Of a stretch of DNA of 32,916 nucleotides, positions 8,494 through 16,458 are shown piece by piece. Location: the NCBI GenBank assembly GCA_024958795.1, contig JANXHP010000090.1, positions 1 through 32,916 of the forward strand, written 5' to 3'. The translations under genes were made by a program, and so were the position numbers. This stretch comes from Candidatus Poseidoniaceae archaeon (GTDB lineage: Archaea; Thermoplasmatota; Poseidoniia; Poseidoniales; Poseidoniaceae). The stretch's first letter is position 1. Every line of letters starts with the position of its first letter. Below the pieces are notes generated by a model. It was not told where the DNA came from. It saw only the letters and a list, made by a program, of their open reading frames with translations, and searched no databases.

Positions 8494-11400
8494 TTACATA
8501 TCCAATCCACTAAGTTTTGCCTCTAGTGCTGATAGTGCTGGGTCCATAGCGAGATCTTTTGGTTCATTTCTGTGATCCCATGCAGCATCTAGTCGCGCTA
8601 ATTCCGCTTCCAACATCGCCCTTTCATCATCTTCATTCATTGTTTCAGATTCAGCAAGTGGAGGTGCTACAGGAGGAGCAATATATGTTGCCGAAGTTTC
8701 TTCAGTATTATCTTCTGGAGTTGGCATTTGCTGCCATCCATCTTCATCACTTTGTGATGAACTATCCGAATCAATTTCATCATTTACAGTTTTATCTAAT
8801 GAAATAGGAACTTCTCCAGCTAATGTAGGCTCCATTTGGGTAATCATTTCTTCACTGACATCAATACGTTGTCCAGCAGGTAGTAAATCTCTCTCGTAAG
8901 GTAATAACCCATCTCTTTGGAACTCCCACATCATTCCACTTGGAGTACCATCTGCTAATCCACTTGCATCCAGTTGAGTAATCAATTCCTCTAGAACTCG
9001 TGCGGTTTCTTCTAGTGAAATTGATTCTCCCGCATCTCTTTGATCTGCTTCAAGATAAATATCATCCAATGCTACACGAATCAACTTGTGAGTTGCCTTT
9101 GCAATGCTCGGTAGGGATTCAGGGCGGTTGCAATTTGCCAATAGGGATTCTATTTCTTCTATAGGTGCACCAAGTTTTGCCAATTGTTCAAGAACATTTC
9201 GTAAGCGTCGCAGCATTGTTATTGAACGGTCGAAATCTTCAAGCATATTCTCTAAATCAACAATCAAATGGCCTACAGTATCTCCTAACTGATGTTCTAA
9301 TCTCTGTTGTACGGACCAGCGTGCTAAGCCTCTAACCGCACCAGCAGTTTGAGGAACTTGTCTCTCAAGTAATGTCATTACTTCATTTGAAAGTAGATGT
9401 CTTGGAGTGGTGGCTACATGGTCAACAGTTGATTGAATAACTTGTAACGCTCGTTCAACTGCTCTATCTAATAATGTTACAGAATATCCCAAGCCGCGTG
9501 CAGTTTCAAGACGAGAAAGTACAGGGCCTAGACCTTCAAAGGTCGATGCATCATCCAATAGTGCTTGAGCCAATGGTTCGTCAGCAAGTCGAGCGCGAAT
9601 TCTTTCCGCTTCTTGGATATCTAGTAATGCTTCTTCATGTGCTTGACTCAAATCTTCTGCTTTATCTATCAAAGATAACAATTCAGCTTCACTTTGTCCT
9701 TTACGAGCCCCAAGGTCTCCCAGTTCCCGTAATACTTGGCGCCTCTCATCCATTAATTCACGTAATTCAGCCTGCACTTGACTATGCCTTGCCTCATCTT
9801 GAGCAAGACGATTTCGATTTTCATCAGCTCTACGTCTACTCGCCTTACCTTCAGAATCAATTTCTTCCAAGGTTGTATTAGCAACATGAATTCTTTCTTC
9901 TAATTGAATCAATTCAGCCTGAGCCCTTGCATGCCGTTCACGAGTAGTTTCAACCTGTTCTTGTAATACGCGAAGTCGTCGTTCATCATCATCGGATTGT
10001 TGCCGAATAGTGGATAACCTTTCACTACCTTCATCTAAAGATGAATTTAATTCAGCCTCTTTGAGAGCCATTTCTTGTATTGCATCTCTAAGAGCCTCAC
10101 TAGATTTAGTATCACCAAGAGCTTTAGCCAATTGACTTGCTCTCTCACTTACCTGATGTTCTAGTTCATTTACTCTCTTTACCAATCGTAATGCTCTTGA
10201 TTCCGCATCTTCACTCTTGGAAATTGCTTGAGCCAAATCAACCTGCATAGAATTTAAAGAGGAATTTGCAAATTCCAATGAAGACATACGTTCTTCACTA
10301 CTTTCACTCGCCTGACGAGCAATGCTTTGAGCAGCAGTTTTTGCAGTATTTGCATCACTTAATTTTGCGTTTAATGAGGCTTTATTCTTTGTTAGTTCAT
10401 CTATTTGAATCTCAGCAGCCTCTAATCTTCTTCTCAATCCTGCATCAACCGCTGGAGCAGGTTCTGCCTTTACCTTAGACAGTCCTTGTGAAAGACTATC
10501 CTTCGTTGTCTTGAATTTTGCGGAATTCCTTGCCTTGCGTAAAGTCTCAACGCCAATTTCAAAGCCCATAATGCGATTGATTTTTTGCATTAGCGCATCT
10601 TTACGAGATTCAGAACGGGTTCGGATAGTAGCGATCAAGTCTCTTAAATCTGCGAGAGTAAAATCATCAACATTTCCGCTTTCACTCGATACGATTGTAC
10701 CAGTAGGCAATCGGTGTAGTTTGAGAACTCTCTTTGAATCAGTCAACCTCAACACCGCTTCTTCAAATGAAACATTACTTGGAGCAGAAATCGCTACCGG
10801 TATTCCCTTGCTCAATACAAGAGAAACAGCAGTATTTTCAGTAATTCCTGATTTGATATGTCCAGTAACTTGTTCACTAACGGCTGCTTCAAGCATAGAG
10901 ATAATAGCGCCTGGTCCACCTTTTCCTTCACGCATTACGAAACCGTCTGGTATTTCAGAGCCTAGAGCACCAGTGCTTCCAATCTCTCCATCAAGGGCGA
11001 TGGATGCAGCAGTAATTATTCTTGAATGGTCAGAATTAGCTTCGGTCCAAACCGCAATAGCAATTTCACCTGCTTGCGCAAGTAATAACGCTCCATCTGT
11101 TGTATGAAGTGTCCAATGCCCTTCATTGGTTAATCCAAGATTTTTTGATAACGTACTTCTGCCAGCTATTGTAGTGCCAACTTGTGCAGCAAGTTCTTCC
11201 GCATCACCTGGTAATTCACCAACACTATCAATTAACATTCCAGCATCAACAGCAATAGCTCCACGAACTGTAATGTTTTCACAAATAATACGTAGCACAG
11301 ACGAAAGGTCACGTGACAATAGTCGCTCAACAACATCTCCGCGAGGAATTAATCCTTGACGATCAGCATTGAATTCAAAAGATTCAGGGATAATATCAGC

Positions 11401-11688
11401 AACGCTGCCCAAACCAGCCATAGAATATTGGCTAGCCTCTAATCTAGCGCCATCACCTTCGATTTCATTCAGTCTATTTTTCGCCTCATCTCCAGCCAAT
11501 AAATACTTACCAGTACCACTTTCACAAATCCAAGCAACAATTCTTCCAGCACGAACTAATCGATGGCCCGAGGGGGTCTTTCTACGGCCTAGCCATGTAG
11601 TAATGATTCCATGGTCAAATGGTTGTATTGAACCATCTTCAACGGATATTGTTTCTTTGATAGGCTTTCCAATTGGTAGGTCAAACAT
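8494..11688 (-). CDS. Large coiled-coil protein with N-terminal roadblock/LC7-like region
   Basis: A 1064-residue soluble protein with no signal peptide or membrane helix. Residues about 118-230 look like a roadblock/LC7 domain: a helix (VVERLLSRDLSSVLRIICEN), GAIAVDAGMLIDSVGE, a second helix, then TLHTTDGALLLAQAGEIAIA. A further globular stretch runs to about 370. Residues about 415-705 form a long heptad-rich coiled coil. About 705-930 is helical and probably globular, about 945-1020 is acidic and Pro/Ser-rich, and a final short helix ends it. Start is placed at ATG 11688 (MFDLPIGKP), 5 nt after the stop of the roadblock gene; the reading frame is open a further 51 codons into that gene, but those residues are antisense-like. 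LC7 domains bind Ras-like GTPases, so a scaffold or cytoskeletal role is plausible. The domain call is mine by eye. Confidence 0.82.
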   Translation of the reverse strand: MFDLPIGKPIKETISVEDGSIQPFDHGIITTWLGRRKTPSGHRLVRAGRIVAWICESGTGKYLLAGDEAKNRLNEIEGDGARLEASQYSMAGLGSVADIIPESFEFNADRQGLIPRGDVVERLLSRDLSSVLRIICENITVRGAIAVDAGMLIDSVGELPGDAEELAAQVGTTIAGRSTLSKNLGLTNEGHWTLHTTDGALLLAQAGEIAIAVWTEANSDHSRIITAASIALDGEIGSTGALGSEIPDGFVMREGKGGPGAIISMLEAAVSEQVTGHIKSGITENTAVSLVLSKGIPVAISAPSNVSFEEAVLRLTDSKRVLKLHRLPTGTIVSSESGNVDDFTLADLRDLIATIRTRSESRKDALMQKINRIMGFEIGVETLRKARNSAKFKTTKDSLSQGLSKVKAEPAPAVDAGLRRRLEAAEIQIDELTKNKASLNAKLSDANTAKTAAQSIARQASESSEERMSSLEFANSSLNSMQVDLAQAISKSEDAESRALRLVKRVNELEHQVSERASQLAKALGDTKSSEALRDAIQEMALKEAELNSSLDEGSERLSTIRQQSDDDERRLRVLQEQVETTRERHARAQAELIQLEERIHVANTTLEEIDSEGKASRRRADENRNRLAQDEARHSQVQAELRELMDERRQVLRELGDLGARKGQSEAELLSLIDKAEDLSQAHEEALLDIQEAERIRARLADEPLAQALLDDASTFEGLGPVLSRLETARGLGYSVTLLDRAVERALQVIQSTVDHVATTPRHLLSNEVMTLLERQVPQTAGAVRGLARWSVQQRLEHQLGDTVGHLIVDLENMLEDFDRSITMLRRLRNVLEQLAKLGAPIEEIESLLANCNRPESLPSIAKATHKLIRVALDDIYLEADQRDAGESISLEETARVLEELITQLDASGLADGTPSGMMWEFQRDGLLPYERDLLPAGQRIDVSEEMITQMEPTLAGEVPISLDKTVNDEIDSDSSSQSDEDGWQQMPTPEDNTEETSATYIAPPVAPPLAESETMNEDDERAMLEAELARLDAAWDHRNEPKDLAMDPALSALEAKLSGLDM

Positions 11689-11693
11689 AGGTA

Positions 11694-12035
11694 TCAACTC
11701 ATTTTTGTTGTCGCAATAATGCGACGGTCTCGGTCCAAAGCATGGCGCCATCTGGCAAGACGGCCACCTTTTCCACTTAGCACGACGATTCGACTTGGAG
11801 AAGCGATGTCTATCATCATCCTCTCTTGCCCCTCGCACCAAATTTCAAACACATCGCCAATTTCAGTAGCGTATGCGCACTCAAGTGCTGCAGTTGTAAT
11901 CTTAATCGCCTTGTCTAAAGGCGGCAAAATGCCTTCATCTCCGACACTTGCCAATAGACGGCCATTGTCATCGATTAGCATAGCCTGATCAACCCCTTCA
12001 ATTCGAAGTAATCCGGCGAGAACACGTTGCAACAT
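11694..12035 (-). CDS. Roadblock/LC7 domain protein
   Basis: A 113-residue single-domain protein. The N-terminal helix LQRVLAGLLRIEGVDQ is followed by AMLIDDNGRLLASVGDE, a second helix, and strand pairs FEIWCEGQERMMIDI and RIVVLSGKGG. This is the roadblock/LC7 (MglB-like) pattern of helix, two strands, helix, three strands. Such proteins dimerise and act as regulators or GTPase-activating partners of small Ras-like GTPases. It is the first gene of the unit with the coiled-coil protein (5-nt gap) and the small membrane protein. No GTPase gene is in the window. ATG 12035 has no clear Shine-Dalgarno. It diverges from the Cys-rich gene across the 352-bp intergenic region. Confidence 0.85.
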   Translation of the reverse strand: MLQRVLAGLLRIEGVDQAMLIDDNGRLLASVGDEGILPPLDKAIKITTAALECAYATEIGDVFEIWCEGQERMMIDIASPSRIVVLSGKGGRLARWRHALDRDRRIIATTKMS

Positions 12036-12088
12036 GGATGCTCAATTTCGTTGTCAGCGTTGTAGCCTTCAAGAACCTTTGCGTTTTT

Positions 12089-12106
12089 ATCCCCCTAAAG
12101 GGGGAT
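12089..12106. repeat. Inverted repeat with C5/G5 arms
   Basis: ATCCCCCTAAAGGGGGAT: 7-bp perfect arms (12089-12095 and 12100-12106) around a TAAA loop. It lies 54-71 nt upstream of the roadblock start. No U-run follows it on either strand except T5 just before it on the plus strand, so an operator or leader hairpin fits better than a terminator. Confidence 0.6.
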
Positions 12107-12152
12107 TTAGAGACCCAAATTAATTCTCCAACTGCAAAACAGGCAAAATTCA

Positions 12153-12188
12153 ATCGCGGAACAGCCTAAATGCACTATTTTCCGCGAT
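12153..12188. repeat. GC-rich 9-bp inverted repeat
   Basis: ATCGCGGAA (12153-12161) and its exact reverse complement TTCCGCGAT (12180-12188), separated by 18 nt. The arms are GC-rich inside an AT-rich intergenic region. It could be a dyad operator or an RNA stem. Confidence 0.6.
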
Positions 12189-12301
12189 ATTTACAAAATA
12201 AAATCACCTTGAAATCAACAACCAAATTATCGTTTTAGATCATCTTCCATTACAGATATTTTGGAGATTACCTGTGAAAAATTGCAATTGAAAAATTAAC
12301 T

Positions 12302-12313
12302 TTCCAATTGGAA
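12302..12313. repeat. 12-bp perfect palindrome
   Basis: TTCCAATTGGAA is fully self-complementary. It lies about 75 bp before the Cys-rich gene, a position suited to a regulator site. A shorter palindrome, AATTGCAATT, lies 12 bp before it. Confidence 0.45.
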
Positions 12314-12357
12314 TATCAAATCGGTATTGTTCATAAATATTTGTTTTTAATTCAACA

Positions 12358-12365
12358 TTTAAGTA
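12358..12365 (+). promoter_or_regulatory. Candidate TATA box for a leaderless start at 12388
   Basis: TTTAAGTA is centred about 26 bp before ATG 12388, where an archaeal TATA box would lie if transcription starts at the A of the ATG. No Shine-Dalgarno precedes this ATG, which agrees with a leaderless mRNA. Position-based inference. Confidence 0.4.
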
Positions 12366-12387
12366 ATGTCACCTATTATGCATTAGC

Positions 12388-12579
12388 ATGGGCGCAAATT
12401 CACCTTGTCACCGCTGTGATAGAACTCCTATTGAAATGGAAGTAAATGCTAGATTTTTGGAATGTTTTTGTGGGCCGTGTTGTCCAACCCATGGATTCAG
12501 ATGTAAACATGATTTTGAATGGGTATGCATCGATTGTCAAAACGATTGTACGGGCAGACATCCAAATTGTAGGGATTGA
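12388..12579 (+). CDS. Small Cys-rich (zinc-binding) protein
   Basis: A 63-residue protein with 11 cysteines and 4 histidines. Pairs include CHRC, CFCGPCC, CKHDFEWVCIDC and a final CTGRHPNC. This density points to one or two zinc-binding knuckles, though I recognise no named family. It lies 55 bp before the tRNA-thiolase gene, which itself carries two zinc fingers, so the two may share a transcript. ATG 12388 has no Shine-Dalgarno but has a TATA-like element at the leaderless distance. Likely real given the Cys pattern and position; function unknown. Confidence 0.7.
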   Translation: MGANSPCHRCDRTPIEMEVNARFLECFCGPCCPTHGFRCKHDFEWVCIDCQNDCTGRHPNCRD

Positions 12580-12592
12580 TTAGAAATCAATC
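12574..12592. repeat. Small hairpin over the stop codon of the Cys-rich gene
   Basis: GATTGATT and AATCAATC, 8-bp perfect arms around an AGA loop. It includes the TGA stop (12577-12579) and lies just before the tRNA-thiolase start region. It could affect coupling of the two genes, but AT-rich stems of this size can occur by chance. Confidence 0.4.
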
Positions 12593-12634
12593 TGAAGGGA
12601 TTGCTTGAAAAAAGGCGAAGTATCGCCTTGTGAT

Positions 12635-13642
12635 ATGACAGGAGGGAGTTCAGCCTTTAGCGTGCCAAAGTGTGATGCATGCGAACATCCTGCTGTTGTA
12701 GAACAGGCTTATTCAGGTAGAATCCTTTGCAGTAAGCACTTGGCAAAATCAGTTCGCAAGAAAATTAGCAAGGAATTGAGGCAACAACTTACACTACAAA
12801 AAGGGCAAAAAACTACAATTTTTGTGGCGATTTCAGGTGGTAAAGATTCGGCTGTGTTACTAGATTCATTAGTTGATTTACTTGGAAAAAACCCTGATGT
12901 TAGAATCGTGGCAGGTACTGTTGATGAGGGCATTGAAGGATATCGCCCACCATCGATTATTTGCGCTCAAGAATTATGTGATAGACTTGGAGTTGAATAC
13001 ATCACTGTTTCATATCCGGAATTATCATTCCATGAAATGGACGAAGTAGTTCGCCGACTGCCTATGGTAACTACAAAAAATAAAGATGCTCCAAGGTTAG
13101 CTTGTTCGTATTGTGGAGTGTTTCGCCGCCAGGGGATCAATCATCTAGCCGCAAGTATCGATGCTGATGTTATTGCATTGGGTCATAATTTAGATGATAT
13201 GGCACAAACTGTAATGATGAATATGTCTAATGGAGATTTAGAGAGAACTCTTCGCTTAGCCCCTCACGCAGCATCACTCGTAGAAGGATTAGCGCCGAGG
13301 ATTGTACCACTTCGATGGGTTCCTGAACAAGAAGTACATCTCTATGCCATGCACAGGAATTTGCCTCTTCATCATGAAGAGTGTCCAAATGCTCGAGGTG
13401 CTTTGCGATGGCGTCATAGAGACTTGGTAGCGCAAATGGAAGCCGACACTCCTGGTACTCGTCATTCACTATTACATATGGCAGACCAAATCAAAGGCCT
13501 TCGTGTTGAAATTGAACAACTAGGTGGCCGAAAGAATCCACCAGCACAAGCAAAACCTTGCAAAATTTGTGGTAATGTCACTTCTGGAGATCAATGCAAA
13601 GCCTGTGACATGCGAGAGTTGCTCAGAAATGATGAGGAATGA
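12635..13642 (+). CDS. tRNA 2-thiolation protein, Ncs6/TtuA family
   Basis: ATP-pyrophosphatase that adenylates tRNA uridine and brings in sulfur to make 2-thiouridine (wobble U34 in Ncs6/CTU1 proteins, U54 in TtuA). It has an N-terminal zinc finger (CDAC...CSKH), the PP-loop SGGKDS near residues 67-72, CSYCGVFRRQ, GHNLDDMAQT, a third conserved Cys in EECPNARG, and a C-terminal zinc finger CKIC...CKAC. The Cys set suits the Fe-S-dependent group. In archaea the sulfur donor is usually a ubiquitin-like SAMP/TtuB protein; none is seen here. Start set at ATG 12635 (335 residues); TTG 12605 would give 345 and neither has a strong Shine-Dalgarno. It ends 3 nt from the convergent membrane gene. Which uridine is modified cannot be told. 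Confidence 0.9.
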   Translation: MTGGSSAFSVPKCDACEHPAVVEQAYSGRILCSKHLAKSVRKKISKELRQQLTLQKGQKTTIFVAISGGKDSAVLLDSLVDLLGKNPDVRIVAGTVDEGIEGYRPPSIICAQELCDRLGVEYITVSYPELSFHEMDEVVRRLPMVTTKNKDAPRLACSYCGVFRRQGINHLAASIDADVIALGHNLDDMAQTVMMNMSNGDLERTLRLAPHAASLVEGLAPRIVPLRWVPEQEVHLYAMHRNLPLHHEECPNARGALRWRHRDLVAQMEADTPGTRHSLLHMADQIKGLRVEIEQLGGRKNPPAQAKPCKICGNVTSGDQCKACDMRELLRNDEE

Positions 13643-13645
13643 AAC

Positions 13646-15433
13646 CTAGATTCTGCGGCGTAATTTTTCCATAGCAGAATCTGCTTCTGCTAATAATTCC
13701 AAACATTCGGTAATTTTTCCCACACCGAGTGCTTCTTCTGCAAGAGCAATCGCTTGTTCACAATCACGACGGTCATCATCTGTGACTTTGATGAATGCCG
13801 CTTCGCATTGGTTACGTAATATTCTCCATTCATCCATGACGAAATCATATAATTCCAAAGCATCATCACTGGCACGCCCCTCTTTGTCGAGTTCTTTGGT
13901 CATTCTATCGAGTAGAGTCGCAGCATGAGTCCATTGCTTTTCATCAGCAGCAGCATCAATTTCCTCAAGTTTTGAGTACCAAATCTTAGAATCATCCCTT
14001 GATTCAAATTGCTTTTTCAATTTCTTACGCTGACGTAATGCTTTACGAACATCATCCATTGCAGCACGTTCAGCAACAATGGTTCTTACAACTCCGTCAG
14101 CTAATCCCATCGCTTGACTTGCATTGCCCTTTTCCAGTTCTTCCTTTGCTTGTGATAATCGCTTTTTCATATCCGAGGTATCTAGGCCATCAGTTTGTTT
14201 GAGTTGTCTATTTGCCTCATTAACAGATTCCTCTGCTTTGGATTGAGCATCACCATCTGCAGCCAATTGCTGTGGAATAACAACAGCATACTCAAAGGCT
14301 TCTTTTGGATTTTCAGAAGATAACTTTTTCTTAGCATCATTCAACATTTCAATCAAGTGGTCAACAGCGTCTCCAGTTTTTCCGCTCAACTGGCGTGAGG
14401 CTTCTGTAATTGCATTTTCAGCAGCACGCCACCATTCAACAATTTCATTCGCACTCTTCTTGGCTCGTCTAAAGAGCAATTCACCATCGCGTAATGAACC
14501 TAATTCTACTTCCCTAACTCCTGCAATGAAAGACTTTCTTGGACGCTTGGCAATAGGTGCAATATCTTCGGCGGCTTCAACAGCAGTTAGTGCATCTTGC
14601 ATAATAATTTCAACATCACCAGCAAGAGAAATTGAGCGTTTGATATTCTCTTCTGCATCATCTAATAATCTCATACCATATTCAGGATCTATATGCCCTT
14701 CCTCTTGCGCAGTTGTCACTAAACTACTGGCTTGTGCTACAGCTGCACCTTGAGCTTTCAATTCTAATAACTCATTTTCAATCTGGTCCAGCCTTTTTCT
14801 AAACTTCTTTCTAATCTCTTTTTTATCGTCACCCTTTACCCATGTATAGGATACTTCAGAGAAAGATATCACTAGGATTGAAACAGCAACTAACCAGTGT
14901 AATGTCATATTTTCAGGCATTTTTCCAATAAATAATGATAATGAAGTCAGACACCCTACTCCTGACATCAATGAGCGAAAGCGGAGCACTCCGAGGTCTC
15001 CTTGAAGCGTATTTGCTGCCGATTTGTAGCAAAACATTGCAACTATTATCACCAAGATACTACCTAGGGTTTCTAATGAAAGTGAAAAATCAATATTTAT
15101 TACACCAATCATCAATAATATTGGCCAAATAATACTCGCTCCACCACCAACTCTTGAACGTGCCTTTGCATCATCGACAACAATATCTTGAATGACGACT
15201 CCCCATAGTAAGACAATGATAGGCAAGCCTAATCCAGAAATAATTCCACTCTTTCCATCAATTGCAGAATTAAGTGCTGGCCAAGCTAACCATATTGCAG
15301 CAGCTAGTAGCGAAAATGCACTGAAATTTACAAGATTATTCATCTTATTATTGCGCATCAATTTCTCGGCATGAATCGCTTTTTCGACATCAGCCCATGC
15401 TTCCATACAAAACCCTCGTAAGCAATCAGCCAT
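13646..15433 (-). CDS. Six-helix membrane protein with long helical cytoplasmic domain
   Basis: A 595-residue protein of unknown family. About six membrane segments lie in the first 200 residues (near 34-53, 65-86, 100-116, 121-137, 155-170, 178-197). A basic linker (DDKKEIRKKFRKRLDQIE) leads to about 390 residues of charged alpha helix with repeats of the type LLDDAEENIKRS, EMLNDAKKKLSSENPKEAFE and ALAEEALGVGKITECLELL, recalling TPR-like or coiled-coil helical hairpins. Start at ATG 15433 is decided by GGTGAT (15438-15443) with 4-nt spacing; a TTG at 15469 would add 12 residues. It is divergent from pyrB and convergent with the tRNA thiolase. Its plan, membrane helices then helical repeats, is shared with the 849-residue gene beyond pyrI. 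Confidence 0.85.
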   Translation of the reverse strand: MADCLRGFCMEAWADVEKAIHAEKLMRNNKMNNLVNFSAFSLLAAAIWLAWPALNSAIDGKSGIISGLGLPIIVLLWGVVIQDIVVDDAKARSRVGGGASIIWPILLMIGVINIDFSLSLETLGSILVIIVAMFCYKSAANTLQGDLGVLRFRSLMSGVGCLTSLSLFIGKMPENMTLHWLVAVSILVISFSEVSYTWVKGDDKKEIRKKFRKRLDQIENELLELKAQGAAVAQASSLVTTAQEEGHIDPEYGMRLLDDAEENIKRSISLAGDVEIIMQDALTAVEAAEDIAPIAKRPRKSFIAGVREVELGSLRDGELLFRRAKKSANEIVEWWRAAENAITEASRQLSGKTGDAVDHLIEMLNDAKKKLSSENPKEAFEYAVVIPQQLAADGDAQSKAEESVNEANRQLKQTDGLDTSDMKKRLSQAKEELEKGNASQAMGLADGVVRTIVAERAAMDDVRKALRQRKKLKKQFESRDDSKIWYSKLEEIDAAADEKQWTHAATLLDRMTKELDKEGRASDDALELYDFVMDEWRILRNQCEAAFIKVTDDDRRDCEQAIALAEEALGVGKITECLELLAEADSAMEKLRRRI

Positions 15434-15437
15434 AACA

Positions 15438-15443
15438 ATCACC
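15438..15443 (-). promoter_or_regulatory. Ribosome binding site deciding the ATG 15433 start
   Basis: GGTGAT on the minus strand, 4 nt before ATG 15433. This is the local consensus site and rules in favour of the shorter protein. Confidence 0.65.
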
Positions 15444-15507
15444 CTACCTTGTTTAGTGACAATGTTCAATACCGACTCGCGCCGGCTTGTTGAGGAGAGG
15501 GAAGAAT

Positions 15508-16458
15508 ATGGCAGGGCTCATCACGATGGACGACCTAACAAATGAGCAAATCATCAACATTTTAGATGATGCTACAAGACTACTACCAGTTGCAAAGGGA
15601 GAATTGTACTTACCATTATTGCAAGGAAGAATATTAGGCAATTTATTCTTTGAGCCAAGTACACGAACTAGAATGTCATTTGAGACAGCAATGAAGCGTT
15701 TAGGCGGCGAAGTTGTTAATCTTGGAGATGTCAAAAACTCCTCAGTTGTCAAAGGAGAAACTCTCTTTGATACCATTCAAATGGTCGATGGTTATACCGA
15801 TATTATTGCAATGCGCCACCCTCGCCAAGGAGCTGCACAATACGCACAGGATTCTGCGCGTGTGCCAATAATGAACGGCGGAGATGGTGCGGGGCACCAT
15901 CCAACCCAAACCATGCTCGATTTGTTTACCATTAGACAAGCACATGGAACCCTTGAAGGATTAAGGGTAGTATTGGCGGGCGATTTGAGATATGGAAGAA
16001 CAGTACATTCTCTTTCACATGCATTGACTAGATTTGGATGTGAACTAATATTTGCAAGTCCTGACATATTGAAGATGCCAAGCGAGATTGTATCTGATCT
16101 TAGGGAACATGGCGCAAATGTTGTTGAAACTAATGATTTACTGGGTTCTATCAACGATGCAGATGTTGTTTACATGACTAGGATTCAGAAGGAAAGATTT
16201 GCAGATGAGGATGAATATACTCGTTGTGCAGGAGCATACAAATTGCATGCAGACCATCTTGGCGATGTGAAATCTGAAATGATTATTATGCATCCATTGC
16301 CAAGAGTTGATGAGATACATGCAAGTGTTGATTCTACTCGCCACGCTTGTTATTTCAATCAAGCATTCAACGGAGTTGTAGCGAGAATGGCTTTGATTTG
16401 TTACCTTCTTGGAGTCACAGTTCCTGCAGATGTTGAATCTGAAGGAGGTGCTTTCTAA
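15508..16458 (+). CDS. pyrB: Aspartate carbamoyltransferase catalytic chain
   Basis: Makes N-carbamoyl-L-aspartate from carbamoyl phosphate and aspartate, the committed step of pyrimidine synthesis. The 316-residue length is normal. Carbamoyl-phosphate site FFEPSTRTRMSFE lies near 52-64; HHPTQTMLDLFTI, GDLRYGRTVHSL and the aspartate-site region MHPLPRVDEI follow. Start ATG 15508 has GAGGAGAGGG shortly upstream; a TTG at 15487 would add 7 residues. Its stop overlaps the pyrI start (TAATG), giving a translationally coupled pair as in other archaea. It shares a 74-bp divergent promoter region with the six-helix membrane gene. Confidence 0.97.
   Translation: MAGLITMDDLTNEQIINILDDATRLLPVAKGELYLPLLQGRILGNLFFEPSTRTRMSFETAMKRLGGEVVNLGDVKNSSVVKGETLFDTIQMVDGYTDIIAMRHPRQGAAQYAQDSARVPIMNGGDGAGHHPTQTMLDLFTIRQAHGTLEGLRVVLAGDLRYGRTVHSLSHALTRFGCELIFASPDILKMPSEIVSDLREHGANVVETNDLLGSINDADVVYMTRIQKERFADEDEYTRCAGAYKLHADHLGDVKSEMIIMHPLPRVDEIHASVDSTRHACYFNQAFNGVVARMALICYLLGVTVPADVESEGGAF

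Larger units (their letters stand above)
12036..12387. promoter_or_regulatory. 352-bp divergent intergenic region with several inverted repeats
   Basis: The only stretch over 300 bp without a gene. It separates the roadblock unit (minus) from the Cys-rich/tRNA-thiolase genes (plus) and must hold both promoters. It is AT-rich and carries a C5/G5 hairpin (12089-12106), a GC-rich 9-bp inverted repeat (12153-12188), and perfect palindromes AATTGCAATT (12280-12289) and TTCCAATTGGAA (12302-12313). I see no convincing ORF or tRNA in it. Confidence 0.6.

Noticed and set aside
9474-9881. 135-codon open frame on the plus strand, rich in Leu, His and Gln
   Set aside because: Antisense of the coiled-coil region; the composition mirrors Glu/Ala/Arg codons of the real gene.
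10511-11107. 198-codon open frame on the plus strand
   Set aside because: It lies wholly inside the coiled-coil gene on the other strand; composition is Ser/Ile/Ala-rich without domain pattern, as expected of an antisense shadow.
11689-11841. 51-codon upstream extension of the coiled-coil gene
   Set aside because: It overlaps the roadblock gene in another frame, has an unusual Arg/Trp/Cys-rich composition, and ATG 11688 directly follows the roadblock stop.
12036-12387. Replication origin as the main explanation of the structured gap
   Set aside because: No orc1/cdc6 gene is nearby and I find no origin recognition box followed by a G-run; kept only as one possibility under findings.
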